Source of the DNA: Pleurobrachia bachei
Lineage: Eukaryota; Ctenophora; Tentaculata; Cydippida; Pleurobrachiidae
NCBI GenBank assembly: GCA_000695325.1
Contig: AVPN01000737.1
Location: 6,983-30,802, forward strand
Length of the DNA stretch: 23,820 bases
Direction of reading: 5' to 3'
Shown: positions 8,113 through 17,871 of the stretch, in pieces
Numbering within the stretch: the stretch's first letter is position 1
How the letters are laid out: each line of letters starts with the position of its first letter
Position numbers and translations under genes: made by a program
The notes under the pieces: model-generated
What the model saw: only the letters and a program-made list of their open reading frames with translations
What the model was told of the DNA's origin: nothing
Database searches by the model: none

Positions 8113-10136
8113 GACTATATGTAGTCTAAACAAGCCGAACTATATGTCTATAAAGTCTAAACAAGCCGGACTCTATGTCTATAAAGTCTAAACAAGCCGG
8201 ACTCTATGTCTATGAAGTCTAAACAAGCCGGACATATGTCTATGAAGTCTAAATAAGCCGGACTCTATGTCTATGAAGTCTAAACAAACCAGACTCTATG
8301 TCTATGAAGTCTAAACAAGCCGGACTCTATGTCTATAAAGTCTAAATAAGCCGAACTCTATGTCTATGAAGTCTAAACAAGACGAACTCTATGTCTATGA
8401 AGTCTAAACAAGCCGGACTCTATGTCTATGAAGTCTAAACAAGCCGGACTCTATGTCTATGAAGTCTAAACAAGCCGGACTCTATGTCTATGAAGTCTAA
8501 ACAAGCCGGACTCTATGTCTATGAAGTCTAAACAAGCCGGACTCTATGTCTATGAAGTCTAAACAAGCCGGACTCTATGTCTATGAAGTCTAAACAAGCC
8601 GGACTCTATGTCTATGAAGTCTAAACAAGCCGGACTCTATGTCTATGAAGTCTAAACAAGCCGGACTCTATGTCTATGAAGTCTAAACAAGCCGGACTCT
8701 ATGTCTATGAAGTCTAAACAAGCCGGACTCTATGTCTATGAAGTCTAAACAAGCCGGACTCTATGTCTATGAAGTCTAAACAAGCCGGACTCTATGTCTA
8801 TGAAGTCTAAACAAGCCGGACTCTATGTCTATGAAGTCTAAACAAGCCGGACTCTATGTCTATGAAGTCTAAACAAGCCGGACTCTATGTCTATGAAGTC
8901 TAAACAAGCCGGACTCTATGTCTATGAAGTCTAAACAAGCCGGACTCTATGTCTATGAAGTCTAAACAAGCCGGACTCTATGTCTATGAAGTCTAAACAA
9001 GCCGGACTCTATGTCTATGAAGTCTAAACAAGCCGGACTCTATGTCTATGAAGTCTAAACAAGCCGGACTCTATGTCTATGAAGTCTAAACAAGCCGGAC
9101 TCTATGTCTATGAAGTCTAAACAAGCCGGACTCTATGTCTATGAAGTCTAAACAAGCCGGACTCTATGTCTATGAAGTCTAAACAAGCCGGACTCTATGT
9201 CTATGAAGTCTAAACAAGCCGGACTCTATGTCTATGAAGTCTAAACAAGCCGGACTCTATGTCTATGAAGTCTAAACAAGCCGGACTCTATGTCTATGAA
9301 GTCTAAACAAGCCGGACTCTATGTCTATGAAGTCTAAACAAGCCGGACTCTATGTCTATGAAGTCTAAACAAGCCGGACTCTATGTCTATGAAGTCTAAA
9401 CAAGCCGGACTCTATGTCTATGAAGTCTAAACAAGCCGGACTCTATGTCTATGAAGTCTAAACAAGCCGGACTCTATGTCTATGAAGTCTAAACAAGCCG
9501 GACTCTATGTCTATGAAGTCTAAACAAGCCGGACTCTATGTCTATGAAGTCTAAACAAGCCGGACTCTATGTCTATGAAGTCTAAACAAGCCGGACTCTA
9601 TGTCTATGAAGTCTAAACAAGCCGGACTCTATGTCTATGAAGTCTAAACAAGCCGGACTCTATGTCTATGAAGTCTAAACAAGCCGGACTCTATGTCTAT
9701 GAAGTCTAAACAAGCCGGACTCTATGTCTATGAAGTCTAAACAAGCCGGACTCTATGTCTATGAAGTCTAAACAAGCCGGACTCTATGTCTATGAAGTCT
9801 AAACAAGCCGGACTCTATGTCTATGAAGTCTAAACAAGCCGGACTCTATGTCTATGAAGTCTAAACAAGCCGGACTCTATGTCTATGAAGTCTAAACAAG
9901 CCGGACTCTATGTCTATGAAGTCTAAACAAGCCGGACTCTATGTCTATGAAGTCTAAACAAGCCGGACTCTATGTCTATGAAGTCTAAACAAGCCGGACT
10001 CTATGTCTATGAAGTCTAAACAAGCCGGACTCTATGTCTATGAAGTCTAAACAAGCCGGACTCTATGTCTATGAAGTCTAAATAAGCCGGACTCTATGTC
10101 TATGAAGTCTAAATAAGCCGGACTCTACTATGTCTA
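8113..10136. repeat. 31-bp satellite array, about 65 copies
   Basis: Head-to-tail copies of a 31-base unit that includes AAGTCTAAACAAGCCGGAC and CTCTATGTCTATG. About 2,024 bases correspond to roughly 65 units. From about 8400 to 10075 (some 54 units) I see no variation. Variant units (AAATAAGCCGG, AAACAAACCAG, CTATAAAG, a 30-base unit near 8226) cluster at the two edges, the pattern expected from unequal exchange homogenising the core. The period is not a multiple of three and no long open frame crosses the array. There are no spacers. Confidence 0.97.
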
Positions 10137-10168
10137 CAGATTAGTTAGTGCCGTTCATTTCAGGGTTC

Positions 10169-10248
10169 TTGGTAACGAAGTCACCCCTCCCTTGCCGGTG
10201 CCAAACGAAGGCCGCGTATTACAGAGTGTGCGGTGTCTTCGATACCAA
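10169..10248. mobile_element. 80-bp palindromic MITE (copy 2, reverse orientation)
   Basis: The plus strand begins TTGGTAACGAAGTCACC and ends with the inverted TTGGTATCGAAGACACC (15 of 17 match). The interior, reversed, matches 3054-3130 over most of its length (shared CACACTCTGT, CCTTCG, GGCAAGGG). The flanks share GGGTTC directly against the left end and two bases after the right end, consistent with a decayed 8-9 bp target duplication. It sits 32 bases beyond the satellite array. Confidence 0.75.
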
Positions 10249-11529
10249 ATGGGTTCAATGTTAGAGTTGGGGTTATCATGTTTTGACAGAACGTTCTTTT
10301 GGTTTAAAGCAAGAATCCAAGATTGGGAGTTTACGTAATTTATGTACACCTTTCCATTATATTAGAAAACAGACGGTTTAAATACGGTTTTCAAGTTCGA
10401 TTCGAATCGGTTCGGTTTATGAAGGTCAAAAAAAAGTTTTCGGTCTAAGTCGGTTCGGTTCGGATAAGCCGTCTATTTCCTACTTTCCACATCATTTTTA
10501 CAATGTACATACATAAATTGTACGGAATTATAATTTCACAAAGCCGTGGTGTATAATTAACGATTGAATTATATAATTAATATGACTAGATAAAACGTAA
10601 ATAGCATTTAAATCCCTCCTCTCACAGTGCTGGCTCTGCCCTGATTATCCTGTTTATCTTCACACAGAGAGATGATAGTTGCCCGGTAAACTACCAGGCA
10701 GTCATAATTAATTACTCGACAAACCAACTACACGGCGCTTTTTATATCTATTTTAGAACTCCCCATCTCTAATCTCTCATCCTCCTCCTCCATTTTCAAA
10801 TCATTCTCCATTAATCTTGGTGCATTTGCCCTTGAGTATTGCTGACAAATTGCTGCAGTCTCAATCAATGCCTTTCAAACGCTTTGCGATTGACCAGCTA
10901 TATACTTTTCGGTGCATATTTTCTGACCCCCTCTCTCTCGCTGCTGTCCTTTGTTTGACGAAAAACTTCCTCAACTCGCATTGTAGCGATAGCGATATTA
11001 TGCAGTCAAACAACCTGAAAATTTCTTGTTTTATAGCCAATTCTAAGTCAGATATCGATACAGTACTCGATTTACTGAACCGATCGATCAGCCACATTAG
11101 AATGTCATTTATGTAAGAATATTCCACCTATATAAATAAAATGAACATCGAATTTCTGTGTACCGGGTTACCTCCAAAATCTCTTCCAGTAAATCGAGGT
11201 TTTATAAAATGAAATAGAATGAATATTAATATTTCGAGTATTAATGGATTACAACAATCTTTATAACGCATAATAATATATTTTTTTCGTATATTCCGAT
11301 CCATTAGTGAGCTTTTTATCTTTATTTTTAGGGCTCTAATTTCTGTAGGCTTCCCGGCGCCTGATTGTAGCTGATTGATTCCGCAGCTTGCGTTATAGCA
11401 TATAATATATCATACCACAATCTATCGAGCCCTCTACCGTTGCACTCAACTAACTATAAGCTGCAGCTGTTTCATTTTATCGTTAACTCTTGTATTACAT
11501 GTTGTTGCTGAAGGAACATCAAGCTAATA
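10249..11529. other. Gene-free stretch
   Basis: No supported gene. Around 10396-10470 there are repeated CGGTTCGGTT motifs. Two opposite open frames of 88-99 codons overlap at 10817-11127; neither resembles a known family. The rest is AT-rich. Confidence 0.45.
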
Positions 11530-11686
11530 CAGTCGGACCCCGATTTAGGGACACCCTTGGGGGAAAGGCTCTTGTCCACTAAATCGGGGTGTCCACTAAA
11601 TCGGGGTCAAATAAGGTTCATTTCCTAAATCGGGGGAAATTTATCCAGTCCCTAAATCGGGGTGTCCCTAAATCGGGGTCCCACTG
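11530..11686. mobile_element. pogo/Tigger-like MITE with TA target duplication
   Basis: The 157-bp element begins CAGTCGGACCCCGATTTAGG and ends with the inverse (CAGTGGGACCCCGATTTAGG read inward), flanked by TA on both sides. The terminal repeats of 27 bases differ at one position. The interior holds further copies of the terminal motif CTAAATCGGGG: two at 11579-11606, one near 11624 and one near 11651, besides the terminal one. Ends and TA duplication match the Tc1/mariner-pogo group. It has no coding capacity and would depend on a transposase elsewhere. Confidence 0.9.
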
Positions 11687-12009
11687 TAGTTGAAAACTAA
11701 TATATAGAACGGACATAAAACCTAGGATTTAATGCCATGATTTTAGTTTCACTGCATAACTAAGAGAGGAAGGACAAGACGTGTAACATAGAATATTTTT
11801 CAATTTAAGTATTCAAATGCACCCCTCTCCCTTCCCTGAATATTTAACTCGCTTCTTAAAGCAAGCATACGGTATGGTCAGTTTAACGATCGTCTATAAA
11901 TCCCATTTTGACCATCTTCTCTGCTTATTAAGTTTCCACTTGATCTGTATCTAATATGTCCCATTTTGTCAGAGTAATGTATTTTTAATACCCCCCTCCT
12001 CTAGTTAAC
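11687..12009. other. 5' flank of the GPCR gene
   Basis: No coding sequence seen. A good splice-acceptor-like sequence (a C-rich tract ending CCTCCTCTAG at 12004) lies 5 bases before the receptor ATG, so an upstream untranslated or short coding exon may exist in this stretch or further left. Confidence 0.35.
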
Positions 12010-13083
12010 ATGTTGATACCAGCAGTGGAGAACTTTCTGGGTTTCGTGACCCTGACCTGTTTCATCCTTGGGACGGTCGGCAATCTGCTGGCCACGATAT
12101 ACTTTGTCCAGGAGAGAAGGAGAAACAAACGGAACGACAAGAAGATGTATTTCACGGAGCTATACCTCTTCATGGCTATCGTTGATTTCGTTCTCACGGT
12201 CACCCTAGTGCCCCTGTTTGAGAATTATTTCACCAACACCCGGTCTGGCAGGCTATTCAACTGGCAGGGGTTCTGTTTGGTGTGGGGGTATCTCTGGGAG
12301 CTGGCACCGTGTATCTCTGTTTTCCTCGTGGGTGTCCTCTCCTTCTCCCGGATGTTAATCCTGGTGGACCCGATGGTGCAGCTCCGAGTGAACTACCTCC
12401 GCTTCCTCATCCTGGCATACCTCGCCCTCCAGTTTCTGATAAAGTTGTGCCTGTGGTTCAATGACACGGACCCCCTCCAGGCCGATAAAATCCAATACAC
12501 AAATACCACGGGGTACTGTTACTTCAGCCCCCAGGACACCATCCTATGGCAAATCAACGCATTTGTCACCATATTCTCACTGGGTGCCCCCGTTATCCCC
12601 ATCTTCCTCTCCTTCACGGCCTCTCTCATTAAACTCCGTGAGAGTGCCAAGGCGAGTGCCAGCCAGAACTTTAATAGGGCCGCCCAGACACAGGCGACAA
12701 TCACGATTATAATTGTGACCTGTGTCTACCTAGTGTGCAATATTCCCATCTTTATAAACTATCTCTGGTACTCGGTTGTCCTGATCCGGGACGATGAGGA
12801 CTTCACCATGTACTATGATGTGTATAGCGGGCCCTTCTTTGGTTGGTTAGTATGGAATATTGCCTATTGTGTCCTCGTTGCACTTAACTCTGCCGTGAAC
12901 CCAATGGTGTTTCTCCTCCGAATGAAGCCATTCCAGAACTTCATTTGGGGCTTGTTGCGGAAGCAGCAGGACCACGTGCCTGCGTGGCCAGCTAAATCGG
13001 TGATGGGGGGCCACCATCACCATGGGGGGAACACCGGACAGGGATCCGCAGTGAAGGAAAACATAACAACATCGTCCTTCTGA
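12010..13083 (+). CDS. Class A-like 7TM receptor with SFSR in place of DRY
   Basis: A 357-residue seven-helix receptor, presumably at the plasma membrane; ligand unknown. Seen: TM1 with GN (24-25), TM2 with AIVDF (Asp59 at the usual 2.50 place), Cys89 at the extracellular end of TM3 exactly 25 residues before Arg114, SFSR (111-114) where most rhodopsin-family members have DRY, and a partner Cys170 in the second extracellular loop. N-glycosylation sequons lie at 151 and 165 in that loop. TM6 has CNIPIF instead of CWLP, and TM7 has NPMVF (297-301) in place of NPxxY. The tail has a GGHHHHGG stretch. It shares SFSR, FCxVWGxLWE and PMxQLRV with the receptors at 18065 and 22517, so all three belong to one local family. 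The N-terminus is very short (about 7 residues before TM1); with the acceptor-like CTAG just upstream, an additional N-terminal exon is possible. Confidence 0.88.
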   Translation: MLIPAVENFLGFVTLTCFILGTVGNLLATIYFVQERRRNKRNDKKMYFTELYLFMAIVDFVLTVTLVPLFENYFTNTRSGRLFNWQGFCLVWGYLWELAPCISVFLVGVLSFSRMLILVDPMVQLRVNYLRFLILAYLALQFLIKLCLWFNDTDPLQADKIQYTNTTGYCYFSPQDTILWQINAFVTIFSLGAPVIPIFLSFTASLIKLRESAKASASQNFNRAAQTQATITIIIVTCVYLVCNIPIFINYLWYSVVLIRDDEDFTMYYDVYSGPFFGWLVWNIAYCVLVALNSAVNPMVFLLRMKPFQNFIWGLLRKQQDHVPAWPAKSVMGGHHHHGGNTGQGSAVKENITTSSF

Positions 13084-13747
13084 TGGTTGGGGTTCTGAAC
13101 AATGGACATTCATCACATTCTACTAGGACTGGGAGACTCGATATGTATCACATTTATTAGCCGCCCGCACGTATTTTATTGTGTGTAAAAATGCTGTTTT
13201 TTTGTTGTTTTTCCATGTTTATTACGATATGCTTGTACTTTGACCAGGAGAGAAAGAGTGAAAGAGACCTGAGACAGAGAAGTAAAGGAGTAAAGAGGGA
13301 GGGAGAATATATGCAAGTAATATGATGGGGTACAACGTGTGTTTGTGCTGGTTTGAATCCCCAGTGTCACGTGATCCCCATATATGGGCATAAAATGGTA
13401 TGAATCCGTTGGATATAGTTTGACGGTAGATGAACGGTCGATTATATAACTCTTATATTGCTGACAACCATTTTAATCAGAAAACGTGCTGTGCAAATGT
13501 TAGAATATTAAAAAAACAAATCTGAAGTTTAAATTCGCCGATTTAATATCACCATCATTCAACTCAATAGTCCAATCTTTGAAACACTATTGAACTGCCC
13601 TTGCAGGAACTCCCAAACTATTTTCAAAGGAGAATACTAAAACATAAAGAAGGAGGGATAGAGATCCTGAACCGATTTGCCAAGTTATGACTACAGTTCA
13701 CACGGGGTTAGAACATAACAAGAACCGATAGAGAGATAGTGTGTGTT
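13084..13747. other. Convergent intergenic stretch
   Basis: It lies between the GPCR (+) and EF-hand gene (-) stop codons and should hold both 3' untranslated regions. TTTATT at 13153 and 13217 would be AATAAA signals on the minus strand. GTCACGTGAT, an extended E-box, lies at 13367-13376. No further gene is visible. Confidence 0.4.
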
Positions 13748-15449
13748 TCAATCTCTCTCCACCGTTTCTTCCTCCTCTGTATCCCCCTTCACTAACTCGT
13801 TCATCACTATCCTCCTGAGGGAATTACAATGAGGACCAAATATCACTATCCTCCTGATCAGAGAGTTGAGGGGATTGAAATGCAGACTAGATCCCAAAAG
13901 AAACTTTTTAGAACCCCTCCCTCGATCCACCCTCCGGCCTTAATAGTAGGTAGACTATATATAAGATGGGTATGATAGTATACCTTGGATAAAATAACGG
14001 GATAATAACGTGGGTATAATCAATGGTTTACCTGTATGCAGTGAATGAGATGTTGTTGGTGTCAGCTGGTAGATAACAGTCCTGTCGCAGTATCGTCTGA
14101 ACGTCACCTTCTGATACCCCTACCTGTGGGATGTTGACAGTACCTTAGCAGGGGCCTGTATCGTGTTATTGTTGATATTGGGGTGTGCATTTTTGTTGAC
14201 ATTGGGGGAAAGGGGTCATGATCATGTTGAAAATATACTGTACTGGGGGGCAGGAGGGAGTATGATGTAGTAGGCATTGTCAGAAGGGGGTCTCATGGAG
14301 ATGTTCTATATTTTATAACTGATATACTATATCAGGGGCGTGGCCGTATTCTCTAACTTACATCCTTATTTTCCAATAAGTCCACTAAAGAAGAAAGAGC
14401 TATGTGGCCTGTGTTAGAGGTATCCAGAATCCGAAACAGGTCAACGTAACTGTGCCTATAAAAACATAATATGGTGATCAGCAGTTAATTAGTACAACCA
14501 TAAATGGGCATCACGTGATATAATTGACAAATACCATATATGGGCATCACGTGATAAATACCCTGAAGTAGCAAATTCCACGGTGTGTTCCAGGGTTGTC
14601 ATGAACTCATCAAAATCTGCTGTCCCATCCTCGTCCTTGTCAATGAGCAGGAAAAACTCCTAAAAAGTGGAAATACAGAATACTGTAGTACATTACTGAC
14701 AGTCAGACTTTTAAAGATGACTTGGTAGATGGTATATCACGATGATAAAATGTGTCATCTTCCCATTCTATAACCATGCTATGTCTAATTTTGCAAAAAA
14801 ATAAGGAATCCAGGAAAAGTGGGGGTGTTATTATTGGAGTCACACGCACCCCACCTACCCTTGACACGTGCCTAGCTTAGTCGAGAATCGACTCTATATT
14901 GAACAAGTAGAATTACATAAATTTTTGGGATATTTAGTTAGTAAGTAAAGGTGTTGCCTTCGTCGAGGCTTTCCGTTTATTCTTTAAAAGGCTGGGTTAA
15001 GGGGTGGTTTGAGCGTTCTAAGTGATTTATAAACGCATAGAAATATACCCTCAACCAATAAAACATGTGTTCTTCTAAATATCCTATCAAACATACGAGA
15101 TCACCGGTAAGCCGTGTCACCAGAAAATAAGTGTGTTTGATATCTGTCTGTGCGGTGCCTACCCGATCTGAGCACACTATTTCGTGCTGAGGATCAAAAC
15201 GTGACACTCAAATACTCAGACATCATAACAAACCTGGACATCATGGGAAGCACAGGGGATATTGAGACACTATACCTGGACATCATGTGAGGCACAGGGT
15301 ATATTGAGATACTCAAATAGTGCCGTCATCTCATCAGGATCTAACATCCCATTACTATTCTCATCAAACTCAATAAACGTCTGCTTGAGTTCTTTCTCCT
15401 CCTCGTCACCAAGCAACATGTTGGGCGGTGATGTCATACTATGACTCAT
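13748..15449 (-). CDS. Four-EF-hand calcium-binding protein, five coding exons
   Basis: I assembled this from splice sites; phases agree at every junction and give 174 residues. Exons (minus strand): 15449-15276, 14659-14562, 14455-14362, 14123-14032, 13814-13748. Donors read CAG/GTATAG, AGG/GTATTT, GAT/GTAAGT and CAG/GTAAAC; all acceptors end in AG after a pyrimidine-rich stretch. EF-hand 1 has the loop DENSNGMLDPDE (29-40) and EF-hand 2 DKDEDGTADFDE (65-76); both are canonical, with Glu at position 12. EF-hand 3, DTSNTGHIALSS (102-113), lacks the final Glu. EF-hand 4 (about 137-149, DCYLPADTNNISF) is degenerate. So two Ca2+ sites are expected, in the N-lobe. The tail is acidic (GDTEEEETVERD). 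The overall layout is like calmodulin or troponin C, but I cannot name a specific family. Start ATG at 15449; Met5 and Met11 are alternatives. Short tandem duplications touch the start, the exon 1 donor and the exon 5 acceptor. Confidence 0.8.
13814..13853 (-). promoter_or_regulatory. Tandem splice acceptors for the last EF-hand exon
   Basis: The acceptor sequence CAG/GAGGATAGTGAT is present twice, at 13814 and 13853, as part of a short tandem duplication. The two sites are 39 bases apart. The intervening codons are open and in the same phase, so use of the upstream site would add 13 residues (RIVIFGPHCNSLR) without a stop. Which site is used cannot be read from the sequence. Confidence 0.55.
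15151..15207. repeat. Dispersed repeat, copy C, in an EF-hand gene intron
   Basis: Contains ACCCGATCTGAGCACACT (15161-15178), exact to copy B near 4586, then GGATCAAAAC and GTGACAC. It lies in the first intron of the EF-hand gene. Confidence 0.6.
15233..15316 (-). repeat. 42-bp tandem duplication of an exon end and its donor
   Basis: Two adjacent 42-base units (15233-15274 and 15275-15316) share CCTGGACATCATG and ATATTGAGA and differ at only a few positions. The right unit holds the last 14 codons of EF-hand exon 1 and its donor (CAG/GTATAG). The left unit is a decayed copy with a second CAG/GTTTGT. Reading through the first donor meets TAG at once, so only the first is productive. Confidence 0.8.
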
Positions 15450-15526
15450 AGCTAGAGAGAGGGTTGTTGTCACCAAGCAACATGTTGGGCGGTGAGGTCA
15501 TTATAGCTAGAGAGAGGGTAATTGTT
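15405..15526 (-). repeat. Tandem duplication of the EF-hand gene start
   Basis: The 64-base unit at 15405-15468 is followed by a second copy (15469 to about 15526) that lacks 11 bases. Both contain the codons for TSPPNMLLGD. The second copy lies upstream of the coding start and is out of frame with it. Confidence 0.8.
15439..15501 (-). other. Upstream ORF overlapping the EF-hand start codon
   Basis: ATG at 15501 opens a 20-codon frame beginning MTSPPNMLLGD, the same residues as codons 5-15 of the main protein. It comes from the duplicated start region, ends at TAG 15441-15439 and overlaps the main ATG (15449) in another frame. If the mRNA leader includes it, initiation at the main ATG should be reduced. 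The transcription start is not visible. Confidence 0.45.
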
Positions 15527-16177
15527 CTTAGTTGTTGTCACCCAATCCAATCAACTCGTGTCACCTATATAAATGTGGTAGTACGCTGTAGTTCTCAAAG
15601 AGTATCTAGCATATTATATCTCGGCTCAATCTCAGCCCCCGTTCCATTTAACCAGATGGTTATCTTGAACAATAGTCATGTTACAATTCAGTTCTCCTAG
15701 TCACGCCAATAATCTAAGCATTCAGCCCCCCCAAATTATATAACAAATATAGCTAGCAAAACATATTATATATAGTGGTTGAAAGGGTTGAAGTCTGTCA
15801 GATCTCAGATTTTGTTGCAGATCACAACTGAGAATCTTTACAACGTCCATTGATATTTAAAGAGAACTCTTTTCTCTACCCTTGTCAATCGAATAATAAC
15901 CGACCTACTGAAACATTGTAGAAGCTAAGTCACACACAGAGAAAAAGCTGGAGCTCTGAATTATATAATTCGAAGGAACGTGGGCTCTTCTGGAGATTAC
16001 TAAAGTGCAGGTATAATAAATGTCTCTAACTTTATTGAGTAGTAAGGGGTGGAGAGGACTCAACAACTCTAACTAGAAGTAGACAACTGCATGGTAGTGT
16101 AGTATCAAGGGGGGATATGAGGAGACACAGAGTTACAGACATCTTTAGTGGAACAGTACAGCTGGCTAAATATTATA

Positions 16178-16232
16178 TGGTTTAGGATCCATGGTTTAGG
16201 ATCCATGGTTTAGGATTCTGGTTTAGGATTCT
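16178..16232. repeat. 13-14 bp minisatellite (GGTTTAGGATCCAT)
   Basis: Two copies of GGTTTAGGATCCAT are followed by two of GGTTTAGGATTCT. GGTTTAGG recalls telomeric TTTAGGG but the unit is longer and interrupted, so this is an ordinary interstitial minisatellite. Confidence 0.85.
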
Positions 16233-16463
16233 GTTAATATGGTTTATTAGGGTTCTAATTCATGATATCATTTATTGTTTATCGTGTTTATCTTCATCAC
16301 ACGGAATTTCACTTATTCAATGAACTACAATCCTGTTCTCTTATCTATTTTCTATTTAGTGTTGGCACCTATTTTCTATCTCTCTCACCTACAAGCTGTC
16401 TTCCGTTTAAACCTTTACCTCTTCCCACGGCGCTCTTGCACGTGGATACACAATGATCTAGCT

Positions 16464-16470
<7 letters not shown>

Positions 16471-16551
<81 letters not shown>
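16471..16551. repeat. (CT)n microsatellite
   Basis: About 80 bases of CT repeats with two TTT interruptions. Confidence 0.95.
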
Positions 16552-16553
<2 letters not shown>

Positions 16554-17072
16554 TCTGTAGTAATAGTTAGGTAGATCAATACTGTTAGCTACTGTTTTAG
16601 CGGAGCTGTTAAAGTGACAGACTGTCATTGATCCATGTTAAACGATAGTATCATGGATCAATGACGGTGATACAGGATAGATATATTATAGTGATACCTA
16701 GATACTCATAGATGTCACTAATTAACTCATTTTCCAGACGAAAATTTGACATCAAATCAATCTACATAATCTACATACTAATTAGTTACCTCAGCTCAGG
16801 TAGATACGTTATTGAAGTTATCATGTTGTCATTTCTTGTGGTTGCTCAACAAGTTGTCTTCGTTATAAATGCTTGCTTCTCTTTATGAAGAACTAAATAG
16901 CACCGTTTGATCTACTACCCAATCGGCGAACATTTAACTTTGATCTTTCTCTACTATTTCCTCTGCCTTTTAGCCCCCTCCCTTTATCCCATTTTACTCT
17001 ATATATGTTACCCATCTTAGGTAAATGGCTTCAAGAAAGAGGGTAGTCGTCATTGAATTATTCAGAACGATT

Positions 17073-17084
17073 TCTCTCTCTCTC

Positions 17085-17126
<42 letters not shown>

Positions 17127-17130
17127 GCTC
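17073..17130. repeat. (CT)n microsatellite
   Basis: About 58 bases of CT repeats with single A, T and G interruptions. Confidence 0.95.
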
Positions 17131-17871
17131 TTTTAACAGTCAGATGCAATATCATAAAACAAATATTAAGCACCGGCCTATCAGTGGGAAACAGATGTCG
17201 TTCCAGTTTTACGGTTACCAACTTTTTTAGAACAAAGATAGAGATGACGTAAAGATATATTTTTATGTTGACCAACACAGCTTGCTGGGTAACAATGGAC
17301 AGCTGCAGCATCTACTGACGTAGTTATAGTGCAATTTAGTACTGCACCACTCACCAGGTTATTCTAGAAGCATTCCTATGTAATGGGTAGTTTATATCAT
17401 TATGTCACCGGGTTCGCCTTCAAACATTTAATTAGTTGACTGAAAAATTAAATTATAGTTTGTTTTTCAATGTAGACAAACAGTTTTGTTCATAGAAAAA
17501 TGTCGGTAAGGGAAGTTGTTATGTAGAGAGATGGAACAAAGAAGAAAGGAAGATGAAAATAGAGAGAGAAAGGAGTTACCAGTGGTCTGAAAAGGAACAT
17601 GCCAAAATGAATTCTCTTACATTATTATCATCTCAATAGAAAGCAAATTGTATATATAGCATTGTCCTTTGCTTCAACAATTGGTTCTTTTCATCCGAGA
17701 ATTTTCTCAGCAAATTACAATCAGAACGGCTCCTAAAAACCTATTTAATCCTGTGAGAGTTTCTATTCACTTCAAATTATCGTCAGTAAATTTATCAGTC
17801 CTGTTGTAATTGGTACTGTAATACATTCACCCCCGTCATTATAATAGTAGCCTTATACTACGCACGGAGCT

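Larger units (their letters stand above)
15527..17871. other. Gene-free stretch with simple repeats
   Basis: No convincing exon on either strand. It holds a 13-14 bp minisatellite (16178-16232) and two CT microsatellites. The open frames at 16262-16574 and 16994-17311 are largely translations of CT/GA runs. Confidence 0.5.

Noticed and set aside
8113-10136. CRISPR-like array
   Set aside because: The units are contiguous with no spacers and the setting is a eukaryotic genome, so it is a satellite.
10396-10412. tRNA B-box-like GTTCGATTCGAAT
   Set aside because: No matching acceptor or anticodon stems and no A box at the right distance. A similar GGTTTGAATCCC near 13350 fails the same test.
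10817-11127. Two overlapping opposite frames of 88-99 codons; the minus frame has a helical look (DLELAIKQEIF)
   Set aside because: No recognisable family, no convincing splice sites or start context. I could not support a gene.
12519-13116. Antisense and alternate-frame ORFs over the GPCR gene
   Set aside because: They lie wholly within the receptor coding sequence and have no independent support. The same holds for frames overlapping 6234-7730 and 22517-23542.
14977-15207. 76-codon minus-strand frame
   Set aside because: It lies inside the first intron of the EF-hand gene and partly in a dispersed repeat. There is no family resemblance.
16178-16232. Interstitial telomere-like sequence
   Set aside because: The unit is GGTTTAGGATCCAT, not a hexamer or heptamer telomere repeat, and there are only four copies.
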